Shown: piece after piece, positions 1 to 10,300 of the stretch
Numbering within the stretch: position 1 is the stretch's first letter
How the letters are laid out: every line of letters starts with the position of its first letter
Assembly (NCBI GenBank): GCA_958453305.1
Contig: CAUDXH010000003.1
Coordinates: 42,371-106,370, forward strand
Direction of reading: 5' to 3'
Length of the DNA stretch: 64,000 nucleotides
Source of the DNA: an uncultured Bacteroides sp.
Lineage (GTDB): Bacteria; Bacteroidota; Bacteroidia; Bacteroidales; Bacteroidaceae
Notes under the pieces: generated by a model
What the model was told of the DNA's origin: nothing
Database searches by the model: none
Seen by the model: only the letters and a program-made list of their open reading frames with translations
Position numbers and translations under genes: made by a program

Positions 1-1
1 T

Positions 2-655
2 GACAAACCGACTGGACCGTGGACCTTTAAAGGATATATCATGCGACCCACTGACCGTGATCGTGGAAATCATCCGGGTATTGTTGATTATAAGGGTAAA
101 ACCTATGTGTTTGGTCAGAGTTATGATTTGCTGAAAATTGATACACCTCAGCATTCTGAAAGACGTTCGGTGAATGCTGCTGAAATGAAATATAATCCAG
201 ATGGAACGATACAAGAAGTTCCTTACTGGAAAGACACTGTGTTGGAACAAATCGAACCTTTGAGTCCATACCATCGAGTGGAAGCTGAAACCATGGCTTG
301 GGGAAAAGGCTTGAAGACTGATAAAAAAGCAGAAAGAGAAATTTATGTAACAAAAATAGATGATGCTGATGCATTGACTGTAAGAGGAGTAGATTTCGGG
401 AAAAAGGGTGCGAAACGATTTACGGCTTCTGTGGCTTCTGCTTTGGGAGCTTGTTCGATTGAAATTCATCTGGATAGTGCAGAGGGACCTTTGGTTGGTA
501 AACTGAATATAGAAAAAACTGGTGGCATGGATCAATATAAGGAATTTACTTGTAAAATTAAGGGAGCAAAAGGAATCCATGATTTGGTCTTCCGCTTTAC
601 AGGAAGTGCAAAAACCGATTTGTTTAACTGGGATTATTGGAAATTTGAAAAGTAA
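2..655 (+). CDS. GH43 glycosidase with CBM6-like C-terminus (5' end outside window)
   Basis: The reading frame is open from base 2 through the first internal ATG at 41, so the gene starts upstream of the window and only about 217 C-terminal residues are visible. The visible part begins with a TGPW motif and continues with NHPGIVDYKGKTY, the last blades of a GH43 five-bladed propeller. It then has an ETMAWGKG stretch that opens a CBM6-like beta-sandwich of about 125 residues, ending in a WDYWKFEK strand. It closely parallels the C-terminus of the next gene, which begins 6 nt later, so the two are adjacent paralogues in one operon. GH43 enzymes remove arabinose or xylose from plant polysaccharides; the exact substrate cannot be told. 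The catalytic residues lie outside the window. Confidence 0.85.
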   Translation, partial: DKPTGPWTFKGYIMRPTDRDRGNHPGIVDYKGKTYVFGQSYDLLKIDTPQHSERRSVNAAEMKYNPDGTIQEVPYWKDTVLEQIEPLSPYHRVEAETMAWGKGLKTDKKAEREIYVTKIDDADALTVRGVDFGKKGAKRFTASVASALGACSIEIHLDSAEGPLVGKLNIEKTGGMDQYKEFTCKIKGAKGIHDLVFRFTGSAKTDLFNWDYWKFEK

Positions 656-661
656 TTTACT

Positions 662-2014
662 ATGAAACGACATTTGTTTTCTTTGGCAGCTTGTATGGCT
701 GCGGTTGCCTTACAGGCGCAGAATCCGATTATACAGACATCTTATACAGCTGATCCAGCCCCGATGGTATATAATAATCGTTTATATCTTTATACCAGTC
801 ATGATGAGGATGGCTCTACTTGGTTTACCATGAATGACTGGAAACTTTATTCTACAGATGATATGGTGAACTGGACAGAGCATCCTGTTCCTTTGTCATA
901 TAAAACATTTGAATGGGCAGGTGGTGATGCGTGGGCTGCCCAGTGTATTGAACGGAATGGGAAATTTTATATGTATGTGCCTGTAACCGACCGTAAAGGG
1001 GCTACTGCCATTGGTGTTGCTGTGGCAGATTCACCTTACGGACCTTTTTATGATCCGTTAGGAAAACCGCTGGTGCAAACTGACTGGGGTAATATTGATC
1101 CGACTCCGTTTGTGGATGATGATGGTCAGGCATACTTATACTGGGGTAATCCGAACTGCTTTTATGTTAAGCTGAATGAGGATATGATTTCTTTTGAAGG
1201 GGATATTGTGAATGTGCCGATGACTGAAAAAGCATTTGGTAAGCGTGAAGGGAATCCGGAACGTGCCACTTTATATGAAGAAGCTCCTTGGTTGTATAAG
1301 CGGAAGGAAGTATATTATTTGTTCTTTGCTGGAGGACCGCTTCCTGAACATTTAGGTTATGCTACAAGCTCCACTCCGGCTGGTCCATGGAAGTATGGAG
1401 GAACAATGATGCCTGCTGAAGGGGGGAGTTTCACCAACCATCCAGGTATTGTAGATTTCAAGGGAAATACTTATTTGTTCTATCATAATGGAGAACTTCC
1501 TGGAGGAGGTGGATTTAACCGTTCGGTGTGCGTACAGCCTTTGACCTTTAATGCTGACGGAAGTATTTCAAGCATGAAGATGGATAAGCAAGGTATTCGT
1601 AAAAGTCTGTCGCCGCTGAACCCGTATCAGAAAACAGAAGCAGAAACGATTGCTTGGTCGGAAGGAATGAAGAGTTTCCAGTCTCCTCAAGTGGGGGTAT
1701 TTCTAACAGCGTTGCGCGATGATGCTTTTGTTAAGGTGCGTGAAGTGGATTTTGGTAAGGAAGGAGCGTCTCGTTTCATTGCTCGTTTAGGAACCACTCA
1801 TAATGAGAAGATTTTGATGGAAGTGCGTTTAGACAGTAAAGACGGGCAGTTACTGACTACGATGCGCGTACCACGTACCGGAGGCAGCGACCGATGGCGT
1901 CTGGTTGAAGCTGAAGTTCAGAAAGTAACAGGTGTACATGATGTATATTTTGTCTTTAAAGGAAGAGTTCCTAAGGATTTGGCTTATTTTGACTACTGGC
2001 GTTTTGTTAAATAA
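662..2014 (+). CDS. GH43 glycosidase with C-terminal CBM6-like domain
   Basis: 450 aa with a signal peptide (about residues 1-19, ending ALQAQ), so secreted to the periplasm or beyond. The GH43 propeller covers about residues 25-310. The three family acids are visible: D31 in DPAP (general base), D146 in NIDPTPF (pKa modulator) and E207 in EEAPW (general acid). The C-terminal 130 residues form a CBM6-like sandwich beginning at ETIAWSEG. GH43 members hydrolyse alpha-L-arabinofuranosides or beta-xylosides; the subfamily is not assigned. It sits 6 nt behind a paralogous GH43, and its stop overlaps the next start by one base (TAATG), so it is translationally coupled to the GH31 remnant. All catalytic positions are present, so the enzyme is probably active. 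Confidence 0.9.
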   Translation: MKRHLFSLAACMAAVALQAQNPIIQTSYTADPAPMVYNNRLYLYTSHDEDGSTWFTMNDWKLYSTDDMVNWTEHPVPLSYKTFEWAGGDAWAAQCIERNGKFYMYVPVTDRKGATAIGVAVADSPYGPFYDPLGKPLVQTDWGNIDPTPFVDDDGQAYLYWGNPNCFYVKLNEDMISFEGDIVNVPMTEKAFGKREGNPERATLYEEAPWLYKRKEVYYLFFAGGPLPEHLGYATSSTPAGPWKYGGTMMPAEGGSFTNHPGIVDFKGNTYLFYHNGELPGGGGFNRSVCVQPLTFNADGSISSMKMDKQGIRKSLSPLNPYQKTEAETIAWSEGMKSFQSPQVGVFLTALRDDAFVKVREVDFGKEGASRFIARLGTTHNEKILMEVRLDSKDGQLLTTMRVPRTGGSDRWRLVEAEVQKVTGVHDVYFVFKGRVPKDLAYFDYWRFVK

Positions 2015-2286
2015 TGGCTGTATCGTATGAAGTATTCTTCTTTATCAGTGTAATGCCTGTATGGGGACAGCCGGCTGCATCGTATCGGCAAGAAAATGGA
2101 AAAGTGGTTTTTACGATAAACGATGCCAAACTTCATATTTTGCCCTTGAGCGATAATGCTGTGAGGGTAAAATATGAACGGAAAGCTGTTCATCATTTTC
2201 CGGAATGGGTTTATGTAAACTCTGAAGGTCTGCCGAAGTATGCTTTTACTCACCATCGGATGAGTATCTTCACTAGGAGTATCTAG
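2014..2286 (+). pseudogene. Truncated GH31-like alpha-glycosidase, N-terminal remnant
   Basis: This 90-codon frame starts on the TAATG overlap with the GH43 gene. After a degenerate signal region (ending VWGQ) it contains YRQENGKVVFTINDAK and LSDNAVRVKYERK. These resemble the N-terminal beta-sandwich start of Bacteroides GH31 alpha-glucosidases and alpha-xylosidases, which normally exceed 650 aa. The similarity stops near residue 80. A short unrelated tail and TAG follow, and then directly the operon terminator at 2308. The catalytic domain is absent, so I read this as the relic of a gene whose body was deleted. A small intact protein is the alternative. The GH31 assignment is from memory of family sequences and should be treated as probable. 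Confidence 0.6.
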
Positions 2287-2307
2287 AAATTCTATTGTCT
2301 GGAAGAA

Positions 2308-2348
2308 GAGAGACCGTTTCACTTTGAGGCTGAAACGGTCTCTCTTTT
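2308..2348 (+). terminator. Rho-independent terminator of the GH43 operon
   Basis: A perfect 14-bp stem GAGAGACCGTTTCA (2308-2321) pairs with 2331-2344 around a 9-nt loop and ends in a T-rich stretch. It closes the GH43/GH31-remnant transcript. Confidence 0.85.
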
Positions 2349-2456
2349 GCATGAATGCAGGAATAGGATATGAAAAACATTCATGAGATTATTATTTTGA
2401 CCGATTTGAGACCCTTTATGACCTATTTATATACATAACGTTTCGTCAGACCACAT

Positions 2457-2464
2457 TATCTTTG
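2457..2464 (+). promoter_or_regulatory. Bacteroides-type -7 box of the GH35 gene
   Basis: TATCTTTG matches the TAnnTTTG -7 consensus. Transcription would start near 2470, so the first in-frame ATG at 2470 would have no leader. The ATG at 2500, which opens a normal lipoprotein signal, is therefore preferred. A convincing -33 TTTG is not visible. Confidence 0.6.
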
Positions 2465-2499
2465 CAAAGATGAAAAACCAAATTCATAAGCTAAATATC

Positions 2500-4842
2500 A
2501 TGAAAAAACTATTGAGTTTCGGATTGTCGCTCTTATTGACCTTAGGAGGGATGTCCGTTGTGTCTTCTTGCTCTACGTCGGGAGCAAAAGAAACTTTTGA
2601 GGTTGGGAAAAATACTTTCCTGTTAAATGGGCAGCCCTTTGTTGTAAAGGCAGCCGAAGTGCATTATCCGCGTATTCCGGAACCTTATTGGGAACAGCGT
2701 ATTCTCTCCTGCAAGGCATTGGGCATGAATACACTTTGTCTGTATGTATTCTGGAATTTGCATGAACAGCAACCCGGTCAGTTTGATTTTACCGGAAACA
2801 AAGACTTGGCTAAGTTTTGCCGTCTGGCACAGAAACATGGCATGTATGTCATTGTCCGTCCCGGTCCTTATGTGTGCGCAGAATGGGAAATGGGAGGATT
2901 GCCGTGGTGGTTGCTGAAAAAACAAGATGTACAGCTTCGTACGCAAGACCCTTATTATATGGAACGCGTAGGTCTGTTTATGAAGGAGGTAGGCAAGCAG
3001 TTGGCTGATTTGCAGATTTCGCGCGGTGGAAATATTATCATGGTGCAGGTGGAAAATGAGTATGGTTCATATGGTATTGATAAACCGTATGTTTCTGCTA
3101 TTCGCGATATGGTAAAAGAATCGGGATTTACGGATGTTCCTTTGTTCCAGTGTGACTGGAGTTCGAACTTTACGAATAATGCCTTGGATGATTTGCTTTG
3201 GACCGTAAACTTCGGAACTGGGGCAAACATCGACGAGCAGTTCCGTAAACTGAAAGAACTGCGTCCTGAAACTCCGCTGATGTGTAGTGAATTCTGGAGC
3301 GGCTGGTTTGACCATTGGGGAAGAAAGCACGAAACCCGCGATGCGGCTACCATGGTGAGCGGTATTAAGGATATGCTTGACCGGAATATTTCTTTCAGCT
3401 TGTATATGACTCACGGAGGAACTACTTTCGGCTGGTGGGGAGGTGCTAATAACCCGGCTTATTCGGCTATGTGTAGTTCGTATGACTATGATGCACCTAT
3501 CAGTGAAGCCGGATGGACTACTCCGAAATATTTCCAGTTACGTGAACTCTTGCAGCAGTACATGCCCGACAGTATAACGTTGCCCGAACCTCCGGCTCCG
3601 TTCCCGGTAATCGAAGTGCCGGCTATTACCGACTGGCAGGTAGCTCCTTTGTTTAGTAATCTGCCCGAACCGAAGCAGAGCGAAAAAATCCAGCCGATGG
3701 AAATGTTCGATCAGGGATGGGGAAGTATTCTTTACCGCACCACTTTGGCGGAAGATGTAAACGGTACGTTGCATATCGATGAGGTGCACGACTGGGCTCA
3801 GGTATTTGCCGACGGTAAGTTGCTGGGACGTTTAGACCGCCGTCGCGGAGAGTTTACTTTACCGTTGAAGGGCGGTTTGAAAAAAGGAACTCAGCTGGAT
3901 ATCTTGGTTGAAGCAATGGGACGTGTAAACTTTGACAAGTCAATTCATGACCGTAAAGGTATAACCAATAAAGTGGAAGTGGTAAACGCTGATAAAGCGA
4001 TTGCCTTGAATAATTGGAGTGTGTATAATTTGCCGCCGTTCTACGAATTTGTGAGCAATAAGAATTACAAGCCGGGAAAAGCTTTGCAGGCACCTGCTTT
4101 TTATAAGGCTACCTTTACACTGGAGAAAACCGGAGATACTTTCCTTGATATGCAGACATGGGGAAAAGGTATGGTATGGGTAAACGGTCATGCTATGGGA
4201 CGCTTCTGGGAAATAGGCCCTCAGCAGACTTTATTTATGCCGGGTTGCTGGCTGAAGGAAGGTGAGAACGAGATTATCGTACTCGACCTGAAAGGTCCGG
4301 CTGAGGCAAAAGTGGTAGGATTAAAACAGCCTATTTTGGATATGCTTCGTGAAAAGGCTCCTGAAACGCATCGTAAGGATGGTCAGAATTTGAAACTTTC
4401 ATCGGAAAAAGTGAGCCATCAGGGAACTTTCGGTCAGGGAAACGGATGGCAGGAAGTGAAGTTCTCTGCTCCGGTTAGCGGTCGTTTCTTCTGCCTGGAT
4501 GCGCTCTCCAACTATGATGGTACGAATATTGCTTCTATTGCCGAATTAGATGTGTTAGGAGCTGACGGTAAACCTGTTTCACGTGAACCGTGGAAGATAA
4601 TGTATGCCGACAGTGAGGAAACGCGTAGTGGAAACCGTACGGCTGATAAGGTGTTCGATTTGCAGGAAAGTACATTCTGGCAAACGGTAGATAATACGGC
4701 TTATCCGCATCAGTTGGTTATTGATTTGGGTAAAGAGTATAAGGTTACCGGATTCCGTATGCTTCCCCGTGCTGAGGCTGGTGCGCCCGGATTGATTAAG
4801 GATTATAAAGTTTATGTGAAAAAAACAGACTTTAAATATTGA
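2500..4842 (+). CDS. GH35 beta-galactosidase, lipoprotein
   Basis: 780 aa from ATG 2500. This start is chosen over 2470 because the -7 box ends at 2464 and because the protein then begins with MKKLLSFGLSLLLTL. A lipobox (VVSSC) follows, so this is a lipoprotein, probably in the outer membrane. The GH35 barrel covers about residues 30-350: GPYVCAEWEMGG, acid/base E187 in VENEYGSYG, and nucleophile E264 in CSEFWSGWFDHWG. Jelly-roll domains follow, and the last 140 residues (from about FSAPVSGRFFCLDAL) look like an F5/8 type C or CBM32-like carbohydrate-binding domain. It removes terminal beta-linked galactose from oligosaccharides. It has its own promoter and terminator, so it is a separate unit from the upstream GH43 genes though probably the same degradation theme. 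Confidence 0.92.
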   Translation: MKKLLSFGLSLLLTLGGMSVVSSCSTSGAKETFEVGKNTFLLNGQPFVVKAAEVHYPRIPEPYWEQRILSCKALGMNTLCLYVFWNLHEQQPGQFDFTGNKDLAKFCRLAQKHGMYVIVRPGPYVCAEWEMGGLPWWLLKKQDVQLRTQDPYYMERVGLFMKEVGKQLADLQISRGGNIIMVQVENEYGSYGIDKPYVSAIRDMVKESGFTDVPLFQCDWSSNFTNNALDDLLWTVNFGTGANIDEQFRKLKELRPETPLMCSEFWSGWFDHWGRKHETRDAATMVSGIKDMLDRNISFSLYMTHGGTTFGWWGGANNPAYSAMCSSYDYDAPISEAGWTTPKYFQLRELLQQYMPDSITLPEPPAPFPVIEVPAITDWQVAPLFSNLPEPKQSEKIQPMEMFDQGWGSILYRTTLAEDVNGTLHIDEVHDWAQVFADGKLLGRLDRRRGEFTLPLKGGLKKGTQLDILVEAMGRVNFDKSIHDRKGITNKVEVVNADKAIALNNWSVYNLPPFYEFVSNKNYKPGKALQAPAFYKATFTLEKTGDTFLDMQTWGKGMVWVNGHAMGRFWEIGPQQTLFMPGCWLKEGENEIIVLDLKGPAEAKVVGLKQPILDMLREKAPETHRKDGQNLKLSSEKVSHQGTFGQGNGWQEVKFSAPVSGRFFCLDALSNYDGTNIASIAELDVLGADGKPVSREPWKIMYADSEETRSGNRTADKVFDLQESTFWQTVDNTAYPHQLVIDLGKEYKVTGFRMLPRAEAGAPGLIKDYKVYVKKTDFKY

Positions 4843-4920
4843 ATCTCTAATTTTTCTCTTTGGTGAGAGTCTGTCAAAGACTCTTCATTATTTTCTAAAT
4901 TTAATTATATTCAATGATGA

Positions 4921-4964
4921 AAACGCTTTGGCATTCCGTGAGGAACGTCAAAGCGTTTCATTTG
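4921..4964 (+). terminator. Terminator of the GH35 gene
   Basis: AAACGCTTTG (4921-4930) pairs with CAAAGCGTTT (4949-4958), followed by a T-rich run. A smaller hairpin AGAGTCT/AGACTCT lies just upstream at 4866-4884. Confidence 0.8.
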
Positions 4965-5028
4965 TTTTGTATGGTCGTATGGATTGATTTGTTTAGGTGT
5001 TCTGACGACCGTGGAAAATAGGGGTAAA

Positions 5029-5070
5029 AAAATACTCTTGAAAACTTCGTCAAGCTTTCAAGAGTATTTT
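5029..5070 (-). terminator. Terminator of the L31 gene
   Basis: AAAATACTCTTGAAA (5029-5043) is the inverse of 5056-5070, a 15-bp stem with a T-rich run on the minus strand. It is 25 nt past the L31 stop codon and may work in both directions, because the GH35 terminator faces it. Confidence 0.8.
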
Positions 5071-5094
5071 TATAATAGTGAATCTTGTTTCAGA

Positions 5095-5349
5095 TTACTT
5101 TTTCATGCGGTTACCGTAGCGGCTCATGAACTTATCAACACGTCCGGCTGTATCTACCAATTTAGATTTACCGGTGTAGAACGGGTGTGAGCTGCTTGAA
5201 ATTTCAAGCTTAACACAAGGATAAGTTTCGCCTTCGAATTCTACTGTGTCTTTAGTAGCACAAGTTGAACGAGACAGGAACATGTCACCGTTTGACATGT
5301 CTTTAAATACTACCGGACGGTAGTTTTCAGGATGAATGCCTTTTTTCAT
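5095..5349 (-). CDS. rpmE2: 50S ribosomal protein L31 type B
   Basis: 84 aa beginning MKKGIHPENYRPVVFKDMSNG, typical of L31. It lacks the CxxC zinc-binding cysteines of type A L31 and has the longer middle segment and the HPFYTGKSK motif of the zinc-independent type B. It is a component of the large ribosomal subunit near the central protuberance. It is transcribed alone on the minus strand from a TATCTTTG box at 5432-5439 and ends in its own terminator. No second L31 is in the window, so whether this is the only copy is unknown. Confidence 0.96.
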   Translation of the reverse strand: MKKGIHPENYRPVVFKDMSNGDMFLSRSTCATKDTVEFEGETYPCVKLEISSSSHPFYTGKSKLVDTAGRVDKFMSRYGNRMKK

Positions 5350-5431
5350 TTCAGTATATACTTTTTATTATTATTATTTTGCTAAATGTGGTAACACTGC
5401 AAAAATGTGTAATGGTCTACATTTCGGGTTG

Positions 5432-5439
5432 CAAAGATA
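5432..5439 (-). promoter_or_regulatory. -7 box of the L31 gene
   Basis: CAAAGATA on the plus strand reads TATCTTTG on the minus strand, about 85 nt upstream of the rpmE2 start. Confidence 0.6.
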
Positions 5440-5500
5440 CGCTTTTTATTTGAAATATAAAACTTTCCATCTTGTTTTTTTCTTCTCTTACGGAAAAGAA

Positions 5501-5530
5501 ACGGAGAATATCACTAAGGATATTCTCCGT
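5501..5530 (-). terminator. Terminator of the susC/susD operon
   Basis: ACGGAGAATATC (5501-5512) pairs with GATATTCTCCGT (5519-5530). On the minus strand the stem is followed by TTTCTTTTCC. It lies 30 nt beyond the SusD stop codon. Confidence 0.85.
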
Positions 5531-5560
5531 TAGGTCAGGCTTCATGCAGAAGTCTTGATA

Positions 5561-7372
5561 TTATTTGAAGTTGTTTGGTTGTTGCCATTTTCCGCTGTTG
5601 TCCATGGTGTAGTCAGTATCCCACCAAACCCGTGTATTCTGGCTGTTGTCTTTTGGCATATTAGCCGAGTTGATAGAACCTTCAGAGTTAGGATATTTCA
5701 CGCGGCTGATAAGCTGTTCGTTTGCTATTTCCGAACCAGAGTTGTTTCCACCTTCAGGTGTAAGGATATAGCGTGGGTAATTGGTACGGCGCACTTCTGC
5801 CCAACCTTCATTTCCGTTAGGGAATACAGCAATCCATTTCTGTGTGATGATAGCTTCCAGTTTTTCTTCGTCTGACAAGTTGCTCCAGTTATGTAATGCC
5901 ACCAGGTTATTTATATAATTGGTGTATTTAGCTGGCAGGATGCCGTAATAGTTCATAGAAGCTTCTACTCCCTTTTTATATAAGTCTTGTGCATCCACAT
6001 CACCCAGTCCCCAGCGAAGGTTTGCCTCGGCTTGGAGGAATAAGGCTTCCGCATATCCCATCCACACGATTTCACGTGCATAGTTCCACCATATTTCCGG
6101 ATTCATGTAATCCGAAGTGGTACTGCATCGGTTCGGGGAATAAACTTTAGTCTGACTTTGTCCTAAGGTACTTACTCCGTTGCGTACACCGTTAAAGTCC
6201 TTGGTTGATTCTTCCGGAAGGGCTTTGTTCAGCTTGTCAAATTCGGTCGGTCGGAACCAGAGGATTTCACAACGTGGGTCAAGAATACAGTTTTCTGACT
6301 TGTTGTTGAAGCGCAGCTCACTGTTCTTTTCACTTTTAGCTTCCCATTGTGATTTGTCGGCAGGTTCAACACCACCGGCAAATGACTGATTCTTGTATGC
6401 CCATTCCATTTCCTTGGTCAATACTACATTGGCTCCCCAGTTGAAGAGCAGAGCAAAGATGTTTTCATTACCTCCGGCGATATATTGACGTTTAGGAGTC
6501 TGTTTCATATTGTCTTCATTGCCCTTCATCAGTCCGCCGTTCTTATCGTCGAATGCAGCAGTAGCTTGTTCTTGAGCTAACTGGGGATTTACGTTTGATA
6601 CACGCAAAGCCAGACGTAAGCGCAGGGTGTTGGCAAAACGGCGCCATTTGTCCACATCTCCTTTGAAGCATTTGTCGTTATCGGCAAGCAGGTATTGTTG
6701 GGTAGCCGGAATGTTTTCAGGACGCAAGTTAGTAATCGCTTGGTCCAAAACCTTGAAGAGGTAGTCGTAAACTTCTTCCTGTTTAGAGTAAACGGCACCT
6801 GTTGCTGGTGGAAGAGCTCCCTTAATGTAATATTTAACCGGAACATCTCCGTACGTATCGGTCTGCATAGATAATAGGAATGCGTAATAAATACGTGTGA
6901 TGTTATAAATGGTATGGTAATATTTCGGATCTACGAAGTGACAGATTTTGATAATCTGGCTGTATTCGCTTACCGTACGGTCATCATAGAAGTGTCTCCA
7001 GCGGGCTGCCGACCATCCGTCGTTGTAAGAATAAGTCGGTGAGTTTTGCACGAATCCACTGACGTTATTTCCCCAATAGCCGGCATAGATGTCGTGAGTC
7101 AGATTGGTAGTAATTTGGTAATCGTTATATGGACCTTCGTAAGTGAAGTTGGCAAATGTCTGTCCTAATGCACCTTCAATACTTCTCAGACTTTGTATGG
7201 CACTTGGAGTGAGTTCATAATCAATATCTATTCCGTCTGCACTGACTTCTCCCATAGTCGGGTCATAAATCGGAGCATAAGGGTTGGTATTCAACTCTTC
7301 GAAGTCATGGCATCCGGTGGCAAGTACCATCAAAGCGCATGTTGCAACGGATTTGTATAAATTGAATTTCAT
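5561..7372 (-). CDS. SusD-like glycan-binding lipoprotein of the GH92 locus
   Basis: 603 aa with a lipoprotein signal (LATGC at about residues 17-21) followed by HDFEELNTNPYAP, the usual opening of the SusD-like_2 branch of the SusD/RagB superfamily. SusD proteins are surface lipoproteins that sit as a lid on SusC and hold oligosaccharide for import. The helical TPR-like scaffold is suggested by segments such as IVWMGYAEALFLQAEANLRWG. It lies 21 nt downstream of its SusC partner on the same strand and ends at a strong terminator. Given the three GH92 enzymes nearby, the ligand is probably an alpha-mannose-containing oligosaccharide. This is inferred from context, not from binding residues. 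Confidence 0.93.
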   Translation of the reverse strand: MKFNLYKSVATCALMVLATGCHDFEELNTNPYAPIYDPTMGEVSADGIDIDYELTPSAIQSLRSIEGALGQTFANFTYEGPYNDYQITTNLTHDIYAGYWGNNVSGFVQNSPTYSYNDGWSAARWRHFYDDRTVSEYSQIIKICHFVDPKYYHTIYNITRIYYAFLLSMQTDTYGDVPVKYYIKGALPPATGAVYSKQEEVYDYLFKVLDQAITNLRPENIPATQQYLLADNDKCFKGDVDKWRRFANTLRLRLALRVSNVNPQLAQEQATAAFDDKNGGLMKGNEDNMKQTPKRQYIAGGNENIFALLFNWGANVVLTKEMEWAYKNQSFAGGVEPADKSQWEAKSEKNSELRFNNKSENCILDPRCEILWFRPTEFDKLNKALPEESTKDFNGVRNGVSTLGQSQTKVYSPNRCSTTSDYMNPEIWWNYAREIVWMGYAEALFLQAEANLRWGLGDVDAQDLYKKGVEASMNYYGILPAKYTNYINNLVALHNWSNLSDEEKLEAIITQKWIAVFPNGNEGWAEVRRTNYPRYILTPEGGNNSGSEIANEQLISRVKYPNSEGSINSANMPKDNSQNTRVWWDTDYTMDNSGKWQQPNNFK

Positions 7373-7393
7373 AATAATTATTTGCTATTTGAA

Positions 7394-10300
7394 TTAGAAA
7401 CCTAAACTAACTGATAAACCAAATGTCCGGGTAAATGGCAGTGCTGCATAGTCAATGGCCTGTGAGAACATGGTTGTGTCGTAACCACCTTCAGGGCTTG
7501 TACCCGGTGTATGTTTCAGTAAGTAACACAAGTTACGTGCAACGAATGAAACATTTAATGAAGTAAGCGGGGTTTTCTTCAACAAAGATGAAGGGAACGA
7601 ATATCCGATTGAAAGTTCTTTCAGCTTGATGAATGAGGCATCGTAAATGAAGTCTTCTGCCTGCATAGATCCGTAGTATTCAGAAGCTTTGGTCGGAGTT
7701 GTATTCTTCTGTCCGTCAGCATATACTCCCGGGAATACCATCATGTATCCGTTGTCTTCACCACGGTTGATGGTGCGTTTTGCCAAACCGTTTCCGGTAG
7801 CTAACATTTCAGAGTAAGAGAAGATGTCTCCACCGAACTTCATGTCGAACATAGCCGATAAAGTAACCCCTTTGTAAGTGAAAGTAGGCGATACTGACAT
7901 GGTCATTTTCGGTTGGATATTTCCAATCGGGTTGGCCAGTCGTTTATTTTCATCGGTTTCAGTTTGAGGAATACCTTTTTCGTTAACGATGATATTGCCG
8001 TTTTCATCGCGTTTGTAAAGGTTCTTGGCGTAGATGTCACCCAGTTTTCCTCCGGCTACGGCTCCTACGTTGACAGGGAAGTTTCCGTCACCGTTGAAGT
8101 ACATGAAGTTGACATTGTCTTCCGGAGCCAGTTCTTTTACTGTTGAGACATTATGAGCAATATTTACGTTCAAGTCGAAGGTAAAGTCTTTGGTATCTAC
8201 AAGGGTTGAATATAACATCAACTCTACTCCCTGATTGGTAATCATACCGGCGTTTACCCATTTACCTCCTGACCAAGGTGCTACTGAAGGCACTTTCATG
8301 ATTTGGTTCTTGGTCTTGCTGTAATAGTAAGTAAAGTCAAATCCCAAGCGGTTGTTGAAGAACTTCATGTCTAAACCGGCTTCATAAGAAGTAGCAATTT
8401 CCGGTTTTAGCTGGTCGTTCATTTTTACATTGTCTTTGCTTGGAGTAAGTACACCCTTATCATATTTAAACGCATAGGTGTTATAAAGCTGGTATGGGTC
8501 AGTATCTTTACCTACTTGGGCTGCCGACAGACGCAATTTTGCAAAGGTAATCCAGCTGGGCAGGGTTTTGTCAAGTGAACGTACAAAGTCGGAGATGACA
8601 AAACTTAAGTTGGCAGAAGGATAGAAGAAAGAGTTGTTGTCTAAAGGAAGTGTAGACGACCAGTCATTACGGGCTGTTAAGTCTAATGACAGATATTCTT
8701 TCCATGCCAGCTGAGCTGATCCGAATACGGAGTTCATGGCACGCTTGTATCCTGTTTCGTTTACCGAGTTAATCTGGTTGGCTGCGTTTAGCATCCACGA
8801 TGTTTTGTCTACCATGTTTCCTACGGTAGCAGTCAGCCCTTCAAAGCGTTGGTACATAAAGTTTCCACCTACGGTAAAGCCCAGACGGAAGTTATCGGTC
8901 AGCTGACGGTCGCCCATCAACATGATTTCGGCATTCGATTCAAAGAAGTTCTCTTCTCCGCGGTTCATTTCGTCGTTGGTGATGGTAGAGGGAGTACTCT
9001 CATTGTTGATACCGTCGCCGGCATTGGTGCTTTCAATGCGGGTACGATAATAGTCGAAAGCATATTTTGCCGATAAGTGCAACCAGTCAGTGAAATTGAT
9101 ACGTGCGGTATAGTAACCGAATGCACGCCAACGTTCGTCGGAGTTATGACGTTGGTTTATAATGTAATAGGGGTTGCGGATGCCAGCAGTAGGACCATAC
9201 CAGTTGGTGTGTACATGGTCTTCTGTTGAATATTGTTTCAAGTCATCCAGACGGATGTTATGAGGGATACCCATCAACTGGTTGATAGCTCCATATTGTC
9301 CGTATTCTGGGCGGTTGGTAGCCTTGGTACGTGACAAGGAGATTTTGCCGTCCATTGACAGATACTTGTTCAGTTCAGTACCGGCATTCAAGTCCACATT
9401 CGTACGCGTCAGTTCTTCGGTCGGGAATACACCCTTATTGCTTGAATTACCGAATGATGCGCGGTAATGTGATTTTTCTGTACCGTTGCTTACTGATACA
9501 TTGTGTGTCTGTGAAAAGCCGGTATCGAAGTAATCTTTCAGCTTGTTGCCGTATTTAGAGTAAGCATAGCTTTCACCATTCCATGCATTTACTTCATTAC
9601 CATTCAGAACCGGTCCCCAGCTTCCGCTGTCTTCGTGTGAGTAAATTGCTCCTAACTGTCCGTTGTCTTTAGTGGCATCGTCGTTGATATGTCCCTGTCC
9701 GTAACGTTCTTGCATATCGAGAGTTTCTGCCACTTTGCTCCAAGTGAAGTTTCCGCTGTATCGTACACCGAATCCGTCTTTCTTGGAACCTTTTTTGGTA
9801 GTAACCAAGATGACACCGTTACCTGCACGGCTACCGTAAAGTGCTGCGGCATTAGGACCTTTCAATACAGAGATGCTTTCAATGTCGTCAGGGTTGATGT
9901 CCAAAGACGCACCGCCACGGTCTACACCTCCGAAGTAAGAAGCATCGGATGTGCTGTTGTCGCTGAACGGAACGCCGTCTACGATCCACAGCGGCTGGTT
10001 GTTGTCGGTCAATGAAGAGTTACCGCGGATGGTGATTTTGGTTGAACCGCCTAATCCGGTAGCCGAAGTATTCATAGACAAACCTGCCACTTTACCTTGG
10101 AGGGCGCTGGTAACAGAAGGGTCACCGGTTTTGTTAAGTTCGTCGCTCTTCAGTTCCTGAACAGCGTAACCCAGCATTTTCTTTTCACGCTTGATTCCTA
10201 AGGCGGTTACAACGACTTCTTCCAAAACTTCGGTATCTTCTTTCATGGTCAGATCGATAACGGTCTTTCCGTTAACCGGAACTTCTTCGTTTTTATAGCC

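Noticed and set aside
2470..2499. Upstream start for the GH35 gene
   Set aside because: The -7 box ends at 2464, so this ATG would be at the transcript start; the lipoprotein signal begins at 2500.
5336..5533. 65-aa plus-strand frame between L31 and SusD
   Set aside because: Its sequence is dominated by Phe and Tyr from T-rich noncoding DNA and it runs through the SusD terminator.
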